From Candidatus Kryptoniota bacterium (GTDB lineage Bacteria > Bacteroidota > Ignavibacteria > Kryptoniales > JAKASW01), in the NCBI GenBank assembly GCA_036567965.1, contig DATCTN010000004.1, positions 1 to 56,572 on the forward strand: a DNA stretch of 56,572 nucleotides, given 5' to 3'. The translations under genes were made by a program, and so were the position numbers. The notes under the pieces were generated by a model. It did no database searches. It was not told the DNA's origin and saw only the letters and a program-made list of their open reading frames with translations. Positions 35,452-44,146 of this stretch are shown in pieces (position 1 is the first letter of the stretch; each line of letters starts with the position of its first letter).

Positions 35452-35473
35452 TCTTAAGCCTTTGACAAACCAG

Positions 35474-35507
35474 GGCTCCCTTTTAAAGGGAGCCTTGTTA
35501 TATTTTT
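35474..35507 (+). terminator. Rho-independent terminator after hsp20
   Basis: GGCTCCC (35474-35480), loop TTTTAAA, GGGAGCC (35488-35494), then TTGTTATATTTTT. Perfect 7-bp stem with a T-rich tail. Confidence 0.85.
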
Positions 35508-35520
35508 ATATGGAGAAGAA

Positions 35521-36015
35521 GTGCTAGGACAAATGACCGCTGAGCATGCGGAAAAGAGAACGGGCCTGTGGACAAGATTCAGAACACTGACGAAAGAAAC
35601 GGGCGAGCTCAACAAGGATATCGAGTTTCTTACGGAAGACTACGTGTCGATGTCGAGAATCGCGGCCAATCTTTCTTCGCATACAAAATGGATCCCCTAT
35701 TCTTTCTTGCAGAACAGGATAAGAAAGCTTGCCGATGAGGTAAGGACGCAATCGGAGGCACTAAGGTCGAAGATAAGCGAGCTTGGCGGACGAGTGCCTC
35801 AAGTCCCGGTCGAAAATCGCGAGATCCTGGAATTCAAACAGAACATCAAGCGATTGGTCAGAGATATGGAAGATCACGCGAACCAGAGTGAGGTCTTCGT
35901 GCATCATAAGAATAAGATCCGTGACGAAAGCATTGTCAAGCTTATAGACATGATCATCAAGCAGATGCAGCTGCAGAAGAACGAGCTGATGGATATTGTA
36001 ATGAGGTTGTCATAA
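35521..36015 (+). CDS. All-helical protein of unknown function upstream of lon
   Basis: 164 residues, GTG start with GGAGAAGAA just upstream; ATG 35533 is the alternative. Predicted to be almost wholly alpha-helical: several long charged helices (TKETGELNKDIEFLTEDYVS; FLQNRIRKLADEVRTQSEAL; ILEFKQNIKRLVRDMEDHA; IVKLIDMIIKQMQLQKNEL), consistent with a four-helix bundle or coiled coil. No cysteine, no signal peptide. I do not recognise the family. A ferritin-like fold is one possibility but clear metal ligands are not seen. Position 33 bp before lon suggests co-transcription and a role linked to proteolysis or stress. Confidence 0.65.
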   Translation: MLGQMTAEHAEKRTGLWTRFRTLTKETGELNKDIEFLTEDYVSMSRIAANLSSHTKWIPYSFLQNRIRKLADEVRTQSEALRSKISELGGRVPQVPVENREILEFKQNIKRLVRDMEDHANQSEVFVHHKNKIRDESIVKLIDMIIKQMQLQKNELMDIVMRLS

Positions 36016-36047
36016 TCTAATGGATGGTAGTGGGAGAGGAGAATTAA

Positions 36048-38465
36048 ATGCCGACAGTTGAATTGGATAAGAAAGACGAACAGATAGTAATGGAAGATCC
36101 CGGTAAGCTCTACAACCAGGAGATCCTTCCGATAATGCCTCTAAGGAATTCAGTTTTCTTCCCGAGGCAGATGATGCCTCTGACAGTCATGAGAAAGAGC
36201 ACGATACAGCTTGTCGATGAGGCGTTCCGTGACGACCTTCCGATACTTATCGTAGCTCAGAAGGATTCGACTACCGAGCGCCCGACGCCCGATGATATTC
36301 ACAAACTCGGTACGGTGGCGCGCATACTGAAAGTTTATAACATGCCGGACGGGTCAAGAAGTGTATTCGTACAGGGACTCTATCGCGCACTGATATTTAA
36401 TCTTGTCCAGCAGGATCCCTACATGAAGGGATTTGTCCAGCGAGTTGAGGAACAGAAGACGGAAAGCATCGAGGCCGAGGCACTCGTAGCGACAATAAAG
36501 AACGGGTTCAAGAAAGCTGTCGATCTTGCTCCTGACCTCACACCGGAGCATTTAAGTTTAATAATTAATACCGAGGACCCGAGCCAGGTCGCAGATATGG
36601 CGATGTGGCTGATCAATATTCCCGTGAAGGAAAAACAGGAAGTGCTCGAAGAGTTGAACATAGGCGAGAGACTGAAGAAGGCGAACCTTTTCATCAGCAA
36701 ACTCGTCCAGCGGCTTGAACTTGGAAATAAGATTCAGACCGAAGTTCAGGACGAGATCAATAAGAGTCAGCGCGATTATTTCCTGCGCGAGCAGATGAAG
36801 GCGATCAAGCACGAGCTCGGCGAAGATGACGAGAACGTGGAGATAAACGAGGTCCGGAAAAAAATTGAGGACGGAAGTTATCCAGAAGAAGTCAAAAAGA
36901 CAGCTCTCAAAGAAGTGGACAGGCTCCAGAGGATGCATCCGTCAAGTGCGGAATATACGGTTGCCAGGACTTACCTGGATTGGCTCCTCGAATTGCCGTG
37001 GAGTACATCGACGGAGGATAACCTGGATATCAAGGCGGCTGAAAAATCTCTTGAGCGCGATCATTACGGTCTGGAGAAGGTGAAGAAGAGAATCCTCGAG
37101 TATCTGGCTGTCCGGAAATTGAAGAACGATATGAGAGGTCCAATCCTCTGCTTCGTCGGCCCTCCAGGAGTTGGAAAGACGAGTCTCGGCAAGTCGATTG
37201 CAAATGCGCTCGGAAGAAAATTCGTAAGGATGTCGCTCGGCGGCGTTCACGATGAGGCTGAAATCCGAGGCCACAGGCGGACTTACATCGGAGCTCTTCC
37301 CGGCAGAATAATCCAGGGAATCAAGAAAGCCGGGTCGAATAACCCAGTCTTCATGCTGGATGAAGTCGATAAGATCGGAATGGACTTCAGGGGCGATCCT
37401 GCAAGCGCGCTTCTGGAAGTTCTCGATCCCGAACAGAATTTTTCTTTCAGCGATCATTATGTCGAGATCCCGTTCGACCTTTCGAAGGTAATGTTCATCG
37501 CTACGGGCAATATGATGGAGCCAATTCCACCGGCACTTCGCGACAGGATGGAGATCATCGAGATCCCAAGTTACGTCGAGGACGAAAAGCTTCACATTGC
37601 GAAGAATTTTCTTGTCCCGAAACAGGTAGCGGAACACGGCCTGAAGGATGGGAAGATCAAATTCAAGGATGAAGCCCTTCACTTCATAATATCGGGTTAC
37701 ACGAAAGAAGCCGGCGTGCGAAGTCTTGAAAGAAAAATCGCGGACGTTTGTCGCGGCGTTGCAATGGAAGTCGCCGGCGGCTCGAAGAAGGAATTTGTGA
37801 TAGACAGCGAGTCTGTCGTGAAATATCTGGGCCACCAGAAGTTCTTTCCGGAAGTGTCTGAAAGGATAAACAGGCCCGGTATCGCGACGGGTCTCGCGTG
37901 GACGCCGGTCGGCGGAGACATACTCTTCATCGAAGCGACCAGGATGAAAGGAAAAGGTAACCTCATTTTGACTGGACAGCTTGGAGAAGTGATGAAGGAA
38001 TCCGCCCTGGCAGCTCTGAGTTTCATCGGATCGAACGCCGAGTCGCTCGGGATTGAGCCGGACTTCAGAGAGAAGTACGACATACACGTACACGTTCCGG
38101 CTGGCGCGGTCCCGAAAGACGGTCCCTCGGCGGGCGTTACGATGCTGACGGCGATGGTGTCTCTCCTGACTGGAAGACTTGTCAGGAATGATCTTGCGAT
38201 GACCGGTGAAATAACACTGCGCGGAGCCGTGCTCCCGATCGGAGGCGTGAAGGAAAAAGTCATCGCAGCAGTCCGGTCAGGAATAAAAACAGTCATACTT
38301 CCGAAGAAGAACGAGCTTGATCTCGAGGAAGTACCGTCACACGTTCGCGAACAGGTGAAATTCAAATTTGCAGACGAGATGAACGATGTGCTGAGCTTCG
38401 CACTGAGGCCGATGAAGAAAGAAGACAGGCCGCCGGCACACGCGCAGCCCGCGATTGCGAACTGA
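36048..38465 (+). CDS. lon: ATP-dependent protease Lon (LonA)
   Basis: 805 residues, normal LonA length. N-terminal substrate-binding domain (LPIMPLRNSVFFPRQMMPL, residues 27-45), coiled region to about 320, AAA+ module with Walker A GPPGVGKT (from Gly371) and Walker B VFMLDEVDK, and the C-terminal protease with Ser694 in KDGPSAGVTM and Lys737 in IGGVKEKV, the expected Ser-Lys dyad 43 residues apart. Degrades damaged and regulatory proteins in the cytoplasm. The C-terminus has a short Pro/Ala-rich tail. GGAGAGGAG precedes the start. Confidence 0.97.
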   Translation: MPTVELDKKDEQIVMEDPGKLYNQEILPIMPLRNSVFFPRQMMPLTVMRKSTIQLVDEAFRDDLPILIVAQKDSTTERPTPDDIHKLGTVARILKVYNMPDGSRSVFVQGLYRALIFNLVQQDPYMKGFVQRVEEQKTESIEAEALVATIKNGFKKAVDLAPDLTPEHLSLIINTEDPSQVADMAMWLINIPVKEKQEVLEELNIGERLKKANLFISKLVQRLELGNKIQTEVQDEINKSQRDYFLREQMKAIKHELGEDDENVEINEVRKKIEDGSYPEEVKKTALKEVDRLQRMHPSSAEYTVARTYLDWLLELPWSTSTEDNLDIKAAEKSLERDHYGLEKVKKRILEYLAVRKLKNDMRGPILCFVGPPGVGKTSLGKSIANALGRKFVRMSLGGVHDEAEIRGHRRTYIGALPGRIIQGIKKAGSNNPVFMLDEVDKIGMDFRGDPASALLEVLDPEQNFSFSDHYVEIPFDLSKVMFIATGNMMEPIPPALRDRMEIIEIPSYVEDEKLHIAKNFLVPKQVAEHGLKDGKIKFKDEALHFIISGYTKEAGVRSLERKIADVCRGVAMEVAGGSKKEFVIDSESVVKYLGHQKFFPEVSERINRPGIATGLAWTPVGGDILFIEATRMKGKGNLILTGQLGEVMKESALAALSFIGSNAESLGIEPDFREKYDIHVHVPAGAVPKDGPSAGVTMLTAMVSLLTGRLVRNDLAMTGEITLRGAVLPIGGVKEKVIAAVRSGIKTVILPKKNELDLEEVPSHVREQVKFKFADEMNDVLSFALRPMKKEDRPPAHAQPAIAN

Positions 38466-38494
38466 TCCACTGAATAAAATTGGAATTAATCATC

Positions 38495-38516
38495 CGGCGG
38501 CCCTCAAAAGCCGCCG
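38495..38516 (+). terminator. GC-rich hairpin after lon
   Basis: CGGCGGC (38495-38501), eight-base loop, GCCGCCG (38510-38516). No T run, so termination is uncertain. Confidence 0.4.
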
Positions 38517-38566
38517 CGATGACCCCACTCCCCGAATCTAATCCTTCGTTGTAATTCCCCCCCCTT

Positions 38567-38848
38567 TTGGTCATATTATCGAACCACGAGGAGAGACTAC
38601 TGCAAACGATAAAGAAGATCGGCCGGCTAGTTTATAAATGGTGGATGGCATTTGCACGTTGGCTTGGAATAGTAAATGCCACGATACTTCTCACAATCGT
38701 CTACATGATCGTTATCGGCCCGATGTTCCTGATTATGAAACTCCTCAGGAAAGACCTGATGGGGCATCGGCCACCCGCGAGCGGTTCTCTCTGGAAACCG
38801 AAAGAACAATATCCACACACTATCGACCAGGCCCGCCATCAATTCTGA
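38567..38848 (+). CDS. SxtJ-like small membrane protein
   Basis: Up to 93 residues; the start is not settled. TTG 38567 has no ribosome site, while GAGGAG (38588-38593) stands six bases before an in-frame CTG at 38600, which would give 82 residues (LQTIKKIGRL...). One or two membrane helices (IVNATILLTIVYMIVIGPMF, LIMKLLRKD), then a short cytoplasmic tail with SLWKPKEQ. This resembles the SxtJ family of small proteins encoded next to NodU-type carbamoyltransferases, and such a gene follows 10 bp later. Probable membrane partner of that enzyme. Confidence 0.65.
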   Translation: MVILSNHEERLLQTIKKIGRLVYKWWMAFARWLGIVNATILLTIVYMIVIGPMFLIMKLLRKDLMGHRPPASGSLWKPKEQYPHTIDQARHQF

Positions 38849-38857
38849 CACATCTAG

Positions 38858-40594
38858 ATGAATATCCTTGGAATCTCCTGCTTCTACCATGATGCCGCGG
38901 CGGCTGTGGTCAAAGACGGCGACTTGATCGCGGCTGCCCAGGAGGAGCGATTCACCCGTGAGAAGCACGACCAGAATTTTCCATCACACGCCATTGATTT
39001 TTGTTTGAGCCGATCCGGTTTGAAACCACAGGAGCTTGACTACATTGCGTTTTACGACAAGCCCTTCGTCAAATTCGACCGCATACTACAGACATACGTT
39101 TCAACCTGGCCGCGAGGACTTTTTTCATTCTTAAAAGCGATGCCGGTCTGGATAAAGGAAAAGATCTGGATACCGCAGATGATCAGGAACCGGCTCGACT
39201 ACGAAGGAGAGATTCTTTTCTCTGAGCATCACATGTCCCATGCCGCGAGCGCATTTTTGGTTTCGCCCTTCGAAGAGGCGGCAATTCTCACCACTGACGG
39301 CGTCGGCGAATGGGACTGTGCCACCTACGGGTACGGCCGGGGAAACGATATTCACCTGTCGAAGTCGATCCCTTTTCCACACTCGCTTGGGTTGTTTTAC
39401 TCTGCATTTACTTATTATCTCGGATTCAGAGTAAACAGCGCCGAGTACAAAGTGATGGGTCTCGCGCCGTACGGCGAGCCAAGATTTTATGATTTGATCA
39501 TGAGAGAACTTGTTTCTCTGAGAGATGACGGCAGCTTCAGTCTAAATATGAAATACTTTACGTACGAATACGGCTTAAAAATGGTGGGGAGGAGATTCAG
39601 TCAATTGTTTGGCGAACCGGTGCGCGAACCGGAATCGAAGTTGACACAATTTCACAAAGACGTGGCGGCTTCGCTGCAGAAAGCGACCGACACGATTGTC
39701 GTCAAAATGGCGCAGCACATTGAAGGCGAGACGGGTATGAAAAAGCTTTGCATGGCAGGCGGCGTCGCGCTCAATTGCGTTTCGAACAGCAAGATTCTGG
39801 AAAACACTTCATTCGTTGACGTGTTTGTTCAGCCGGCTGCGGGAGACGCCGGTGGATCGGTGGGAGCGGCTTACTACGTCTATAACACACTTCTCGGAAA
39901 TCCCAGAACGTATATAATGAATGAAGTTTTTCTCGGACCTGATTTCATGGATGATGATATCGAATCTCTCCTCAGGTCGAAAAATATCAGTTACAGGAAG
40001 TGCGGTAGACAGGAGCTCATTGAAGAAACTGCTCGACTGATCGCGGACCAGAAGGTCGTCGGCTGGTTCCAGGGAAGGATGGAGTTCGGGCCGCGCGCCC
40101 TCGGGAACAGGAGCATTATCGCCGACGCCCGTAATCCGAAGAACCAATCGGTCGTGAATTTGAAGATAAAATTCCGCGAGAGTTTTCGCCCCTTTGCCCC
40201 AACTGTCCTTGAAGAAAGGATGGAAGAGTATTTCAAATTCGATCGTCCGGGACCGTTCATGCTCTTTGTCGCCGACGTCCGGTCCGACAGACGTGTCATC
40301 CCGGCGGTGACTCATGTCGATGGATCCGCGAGGTTGCAGACAATCTCGAGAAAGCAAAACGAGCTTTATTACGATCTAATCGCTGAATTCGATAGGCAGA
40401 CCGGATGTCCGGTCATTATCAACACATCGTTCAACGTCCGTGGCGAGCCGATTGTCTGTACACCTGGCGACGCCTGGCGCTGCTTCATGAGGACTGAAAT
40501 GGATTGTCTGGTGATCGGAAGCTTCATACTTGAAAAGGGGAAACTCGGCGCGTACAAAGAAGATACTGTCGAGGAGAAATTTGAGCTTGACTAG
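38858..40594 (+). CDS. NodU/CmcH-family carbamoyltransferase
   Basis: 578 residues. N-terminal Kae1-like ASKHA domain: GISCFYHDAAAAVVKDG, metal ligands in EHHMSHAASAF, TTDGVGEW, and YKVMGLAPYG; GGVALNCVSN in the middle. C-terminal YrdC-like carbamoyltransferase domain begins near WFQGRMEFGPRALGNRSIIA and ends INTSFNVRGEPIVCTP. The family moves a carbamoyl group from carbamoyl phosphate via carbamoyl-AMP to a hydroxyl of a sugar or natural product. It sits between the SxtJ-like and DUF5989 membrane peptides, a module common in many phyla, probably for a cell-envelope sugar. The acceptor here is unknown. Confidence 0.9.
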   Translation: MNILGISCFYHDAAAAVVKDGDLIAAAQEERFTREKHDQNFPSHAIDFCLSRSGLKPQELDYIAFYDKPFVKFDRILQTYVSTWPRGLFSFLKAMPVWIKEKIWIPQMIRNRLDYEGEILFSEHHMSHAASAFLVSPFEEAAILTTDGVGEWDCATYGYGRGNDIHLSKSIPFPHSLGLFYSAFTYYLGFRVNSAEYKVMGLAPYGEPRFYDLIMRELVSLRDDGSFSLNMKYFTYEYGLKMVGRRFSQLFGEPVREPESKLTQFHKDVAASLQKATDTIVVKMAQHIEGETGMKKLCMAGGVALNCVSNSKILENTSFVDVFVQPAAGDAGGSVGAAYYVYNTLLGNPRTYIMNEVFLGPDFMDDDIESLLRSKNISYRKCGRQELIEETARLIADQKVVGWFQGRMEFGPRALGNRSIIADARNPKNQSVVNLKIKFRESFRPFAPTVLEERMEEYFKFDRPGPFMLFVADVRSDRRVIPAVTHVDGSARLQTISRKQNELYYDLIAEFDRQTGCPVIINTSFNVRGEPIVCTPGDAWRCFMRTEMDCLVIGSFILEKGKLGAYKEDTVEEKFELD

Positions 40595-40641
40595 ATTATC
40601 TTATGTTGTTACGTGTGTGATTGACAGAATGGAAAACGAGC

Positions 40642-40821
40642 ATGAATCGCGCTAAGAAGATTAAGAATAGTCTTTCGATATTCGGCGAGCTTTGGGCGTT
40701 TATGAGGATCCGAAAGAAGTGGTGGCTCGGACCGATCATTCTGGTACTCCTGTTCCTCGGACTCTTTATCGTGCTTACTCAGGGTTCGGCACTCGCGCCG
40801 TTCATTTATACGTTGTTCTAG
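40642..40821 (+). CDS. DUF5989 family small membrane protein
   Basis: 59 residues from ATG 40642 (GGA eight bases upstream); TTG 40621 is a possible earlier start. FGELWAFMRIRKKWWLGPII, then a helix LVLLFLGLFIVLTQGSALAP and the terminal FIYTLF are the signature of DUF5989, which is regularly found beside carbamoyltransferases. Lies 47 bp after that gene. Likely tethers or regulates the enzyme at the membrane. Confidence 0.8.
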   Translation: MNRAKKIKNSLSIFGELWAFMRIRKKWWLGPIILVLLFLGLFIVLTQGSALAPFIYTLF

Positions 40822-41036
40822 TCCCGGCGATTTTAATTACGATTCGGATCTGCCCATTAACCTGTAGTGGGGATCATTGTGCGGCAAAAGCCAATTAAGG
40901 CGCCAGTGGGCCGATTGTTCTTCCGGATTGATTTCATTTGCGCGCTTGATTAATTTCATATCGGTCGATGTTCTGAGAGGATATGACCGGTGTGTGATGG
41001 TGAGTTTCCTACCGTGAACCAATGGAGTCCTATTAA

Positions 41037-42542
41037 ATGAGCGATGTAAGTTTCAAGATAGAAAAGCCCAAGACCTATTGCGGGATAGTCGGGGTGTACG
41101 GCTCGATGAACGCTTCCGGATACATCTACTACGGCTTGAACGCGCTCCAGCACCGCGGTCAGGAAGCAGCGGGGATAGTTACGCGCGAAAGGACAGGCGA
41201 GAAAACTTTCTTCAATGTCCATAAGAATACCGGTCTGGTGGCCGATGTGTTCAAGGACGAAAAGATTCTTAAGGATGTTCTCAAGGGAAACGCGGGAATA
41301 GGGCACAACAGATATTCCACAACCGGTTCGGCAGAAAGCAGAAAGAACGTTCAACCGATTGTCGTCAACTACCGGATGGGAAATCTCGCTATAGCGCATA
41401 ATGGAAACCTGACGAATTCTCATCGCCTACGGGACGAACTTACAGAAGCGGGGACGCTCTTCCAGACAACTACAGATACTGAGATTATTCTTCATCTTAT
41501 CGCCCGTAGTCAGAAGGAGACGGTTGTAGATCAGGTATACGAGGCGCTGCAGATGATAAAGGGAGCGTTCTCTCTTGTCATTCTGACGGACGACCAGCTT
41601 ATCGTCGCCAGAGATCCCTACGGATTTCGTCCGCTCGCGCTGGGGAAATTGGGCGACGCATTCGTCGCAGCTTCCGAGACTTGCGCGTTCGATGTGATCG
41701 GAGCGCAATACATCCGTGATATTGCGCCGGGCGAGATCGTCGTCATCGACGATGAGGCTATCGAGACCGGAAGTGTTCGTACTTTGATGCTCCCCGATTT
41801 ACCGAAAACGTCTCGCCATTGCATTTTCGAGTACATTTATTTTTCGCGGCCCGACAGCAGGATATTTGAAGAAAGCGTGGACAAGGTCAGAAGGAAGATC
41901 GGGAAAGGGCTGGCGGAGGAATCGCCCGTACTCAATCAGGAAGACGAGAAGCTCGTCGTCATAAGCGTACCGGACTCGTCGAATACTGCGACGCTTGGAT
42001 TTGTCTCGCAAAGCACGAAGATGGGCATAAAGGCCCGGTTCGAAATTGGACTCATAAGAAGTCATTATATCGGGAGAACATTCATCCAGCCGAACCAGGA
42101 CACCAGGAATCTGAAGGTAAAGATGAAATTCAATACTGTGAAGGGAGTGTTGAAGGGAAGAAAAGTCGTCATAGTTGACGATTCGATAGTGAGGGGAACG
42201 ACCAGCAAGCAGCTTGTAAAATTGATCCGCGAGGCGGAACCGGCAGAAGTGCATTTCCGGGTAAGTTCGCCGCCGATCATGCATCCCTGCCACTACGGCA
42301 TGGACTTCCCGTCAGAGCGGGAGCTGTTTGCGAACCAATGTGACGGCGACATTGACCGGATGACAAGAGAGCTCAATGTAGACTCACTCGCCTACCTTTC
42401 ACTTGAAAAACTTCTCGACTCTGTTCCGACGGATGAAAAGCGGGGATATTGCACAGCGTGTTTCAGCGGCGAGTATCCTACGGAGATAGAACTCAACAGC
42501 AAGCATGAGTTTGAAGCCAATATTCACGAAACGAGACTTTGA
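41037..42542 (+). CDS. purF: Amidophosphoribosyltransferase
   Basis: 501 residues. First committed step of purine synthesis: PRPP plus glutamine to phosphoribosylamine. A 14-residue propeptide precedes the catalytic N-terminal nucleophile Cys15 (TYCGIVGVYG), as in the Bacillus-type enzyme that needs cleavage. Glutaminase motifs RYSTTGSA and AHNGNLTN; PRPP loop VVIVDDSIVRGTT. The [4Fe-4S] cysteines of the Bacillus-type enzyme are present (RHCIFEY, HPCHYGMD, GYCTACFSG), so it is the oxygen-sensitive iron-sulphur class. GGAG nine bases before ATG. Confidence 0.96.
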   Translation: MSDVSFKIEKPKTYCGIVGVYGSMNASGYIYYGLNALQHRGQEAAGIVTRERTGEKTFFNVHKNTGLVADVFKDEKILKDVLKGNAGIGHNRYSTTGSAESRKNVQPIVVNYRMGNLAIAHNGNLTNSHRLRDELTEAGTLFQTTTDTEIILHLIARSQKETVVDQVYEALQMIKGAFSLVILTDDQLIVARDPYGFRPLALGKLGDAFVAASETCAFDVIGAQYIRDIAPGEIVVIDDEAIETGSVRTLMLPDLPKTSRHCIFEYIYFSRPDSRIFEESVDKVRRKIGKGLAEESPVLNQEDEKLVVISVPDSSNTATLGFVSQSTKMGIKARFEIGLIRSHYIGRTFIQPNQDTRNLKVKMKFNTVKGVLKGRKVVIVDDSIVRGTTSKQLVKLIREAEPAEVHFRVSSPPIMHPCHYGMDFPSERELFANQCDGDIDRMTRELNVDSLAYLSLEKLLDSVPTDEKRGYCTACFSGEYPTEIELNSKHEFEANIHETRL

Positions 42543-42636
42543 AACCGGATCAACGCGGGCACGCCGGGCGAGTCGCCACATTCAATTAGAACCGGACTTC
42601 ACGAAGATTTCCTGAACTAGTCGGAGTTTCGATCGA

Positions 42637-43206
42637 TTGTTTGAAGAACTGAGGGTCGAGAAACGCTGGACCGTATCGAACCTCTTGAGTCTGAGCCGGA
42701 TCGTCCTCCTTGTCCCCGTCGTGGTATTGATAATGATGCCGGGAAACGAGCATCGTCTTGCCGTGCTCGCGCTGATGCTCGCCGCCGCAGCGACGGATTT
42801 TTTCGACGGGCTTCTCGCGCGAATGCTCAACCAGGTGACGGATTTCGGAAGACTCCTCGATCCCGCGGCAGACAAGATCTGCATCATTGTCGCTTCGGTC
42901 GCACTCGTCATCGCTGGCGACGTGCCGTTGTGGTTCGTCGTCGTAGTTGCTCTGAGGGATGTGGCGATCGTGATCGGCAGCTCGCTTATCATGACTCGCC
43001 GCAAAGTCGTGGTCCAGTCGGTCTGGGCAGGCAAGATTACCACGACTTTGCTTGCGTCGTATATAATCCTCGCGACAATCCGGGTCGAGTCGCTTGGTGA
43101 GGTGAAGAGCGTGTTCCTTTATCTGAGTGTGATCTTCGTTTGTTTCTCCTTCGGAGTCTATCTAAGGATCTACCAGAAACTTATGGCACAAGATGGGATT
43201 GCTTGA
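42637..43206 (+). CDS. pgsA: CDP-alcohol phosphatidyltransferase (PgsA-like)
   Basis: 189 residues from TTG 42637. The family motif DG-x2-AR-x8-G-x3-D-x3-D is complete (FDGLLARMLNQVTDFGRLLD, then PAAD). Five or six membrane helices. Most likely makes phosphatidylglycerol phosphate from CDP-diacylglycerol and glycerol-3-phosphate; another alcohol acceptor cannot be excluded. The 3' end overlaps ftsY by 14 bases, so the two are coupled in a membrane-biogenesis operon. Confidence 0.85.
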   Translation: MFEELRVEKRWTVSNLLSLSRIVLLVPVVVLIMMPGNEHRLAVLALMLAAAATDFFDGLLARMLNQVTDFGRLLDPAADKICIIVASVALVIAGDVPLWFVVVVALRDVAIVIGSSLIMTRRKVVVQSVWAGKITTTLLASYIILATIRVESLGEVKSVFLYLSVIFVCFSFGVYLRIYQKLMAQDGIA

Positions 43207-44146
43207 TCGTTTCAGAAAAATAAAAGACGGACTTGCGAGGACCCGCACGAACCTCGTGGACCGAGTTGCGAAGGTGATGTCGGGGCGGATGAAGATAGAC
43301 GACGAGATGCTCGGTGAAATTGAAGAAGTGCTTATCTCGAGCGACATCGGAGTCAGCGCGTCAGAGAAGATTATAGGAGACATCCGTGCAAGAGTGAAAG
43401 CGGAAGGTTATGAAGATTCGAAAATGCTGACCGGTCTTCTCAAAGAAGAAATCTCAAAATATCTTATCGGGTTCAATGGAACGGGGCAGCCGAATCACAA
43501 ACCGTACGTCATCATGGTGGTCGGCGTCAACGGTGCAGGAAAGACCACTACAGTTGGGAAACTCGCTTTCAATTTCAGGAACGACGGCAAGAAAGTCTTG
43601 ATAGCTGCGGCGGACACTTTCAGGGCGGCTGCTAACGAGCAACTGAAGATCTGGGCGGAGAGGGCTGAAGTAGAAATGATACAGCAGCAGCCGGGGACTG
43701 ATCCTGCCGCGGTCGCGTTCGACGCGGTCAGCTCCGCAAAAGCGCGAGGGATCGATGTGGTTCTCGTGGATACCGCCGGCCGGCTCCATACAAAAACAAA
43801 CCTAATGGAGGAGCTCAGAAAGATCGGGCGCGTCATGAAGAAAGTAATTCCGGATGCCCCGCACGAAGTGCTCCTGGTGCTCGACGCGGTGACAGGTCAG
43901 AACGGGCTCGTGCAGGCCAGGCAGTTCCTCGATGCCGCAGGAGTAACCGGGATCGTCCTCACCAAACTTGACGGTACGGCAAAAGGAGGGATAGTGGTTG
44001 CTATCAGTCAAGAGCTTAAATTACCTGTGAAATACATCGGCGTGGGCGAAGGCATCGACGATCTGCAGCCGTTCGACCGGGTTGCATTTGTGAACGCTTT
44101 ATTTTCCGAGTCGGATTCGCCGGAGACTCAATCGAAGGAATCATAA
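43193..44146 (+). CDS. ftsY: Signal recognition particle receptor FtsY
   Basis: 317 residues. NG domain of the SRP-type GTPases: G1 loop GVNGAGKTTTVGKLA, ADTFRAAANEQL, G3 DTAGRLHT, G4 TKLDGTAKGG, and the closing GVGEGIDDLQPF motif. The long acidic N-terminal A domain of E. coli FtsY is missing, as in many bacteria. Docks ribosome-SRP complexes at the inner membrane. Its stop shares one base with the mutL start (TAATG). Confidence 0.97.
   Translation: MGLLDRFRKIKDGLARTRTNLVDRVAKVMSGRMKIDDEMLGEIEEVLISSDIGVSASEKIIGDIRARVKAEGYEDSKMLTGLLKEEISKYLIGFNGTGQPNHKPYVIMVVGVNGAGKTTTVGKLAFNFRNDGKKVLIAAADTFRAAANEQLKIWAERAEVEMIQQQPGTDPAAVAFDAVSSAKARGIDVVLVDTAGRLHTKTNLMEELRKIGRVMKKVIPDAPHEVLLVLDAVTGQNGLVQARQFLDAAGVTGIVLTKLDGTAKGGIVVAISQELKLPVKYIGVGEGIDDLQPFDRVAFVNALFSESDSPETQSKES

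Noticed and set aside
40960-41036. Possible purine riboswitch before purF: the leader contains GAGTTTCCTACCG, close to the conserved core string of that class
   Set aside because: There is one extra base in the core, P3 cannot form in the short space before the ribosome site, and P2 loops do not match. Most likely chance. A covariance-model search would settle it.
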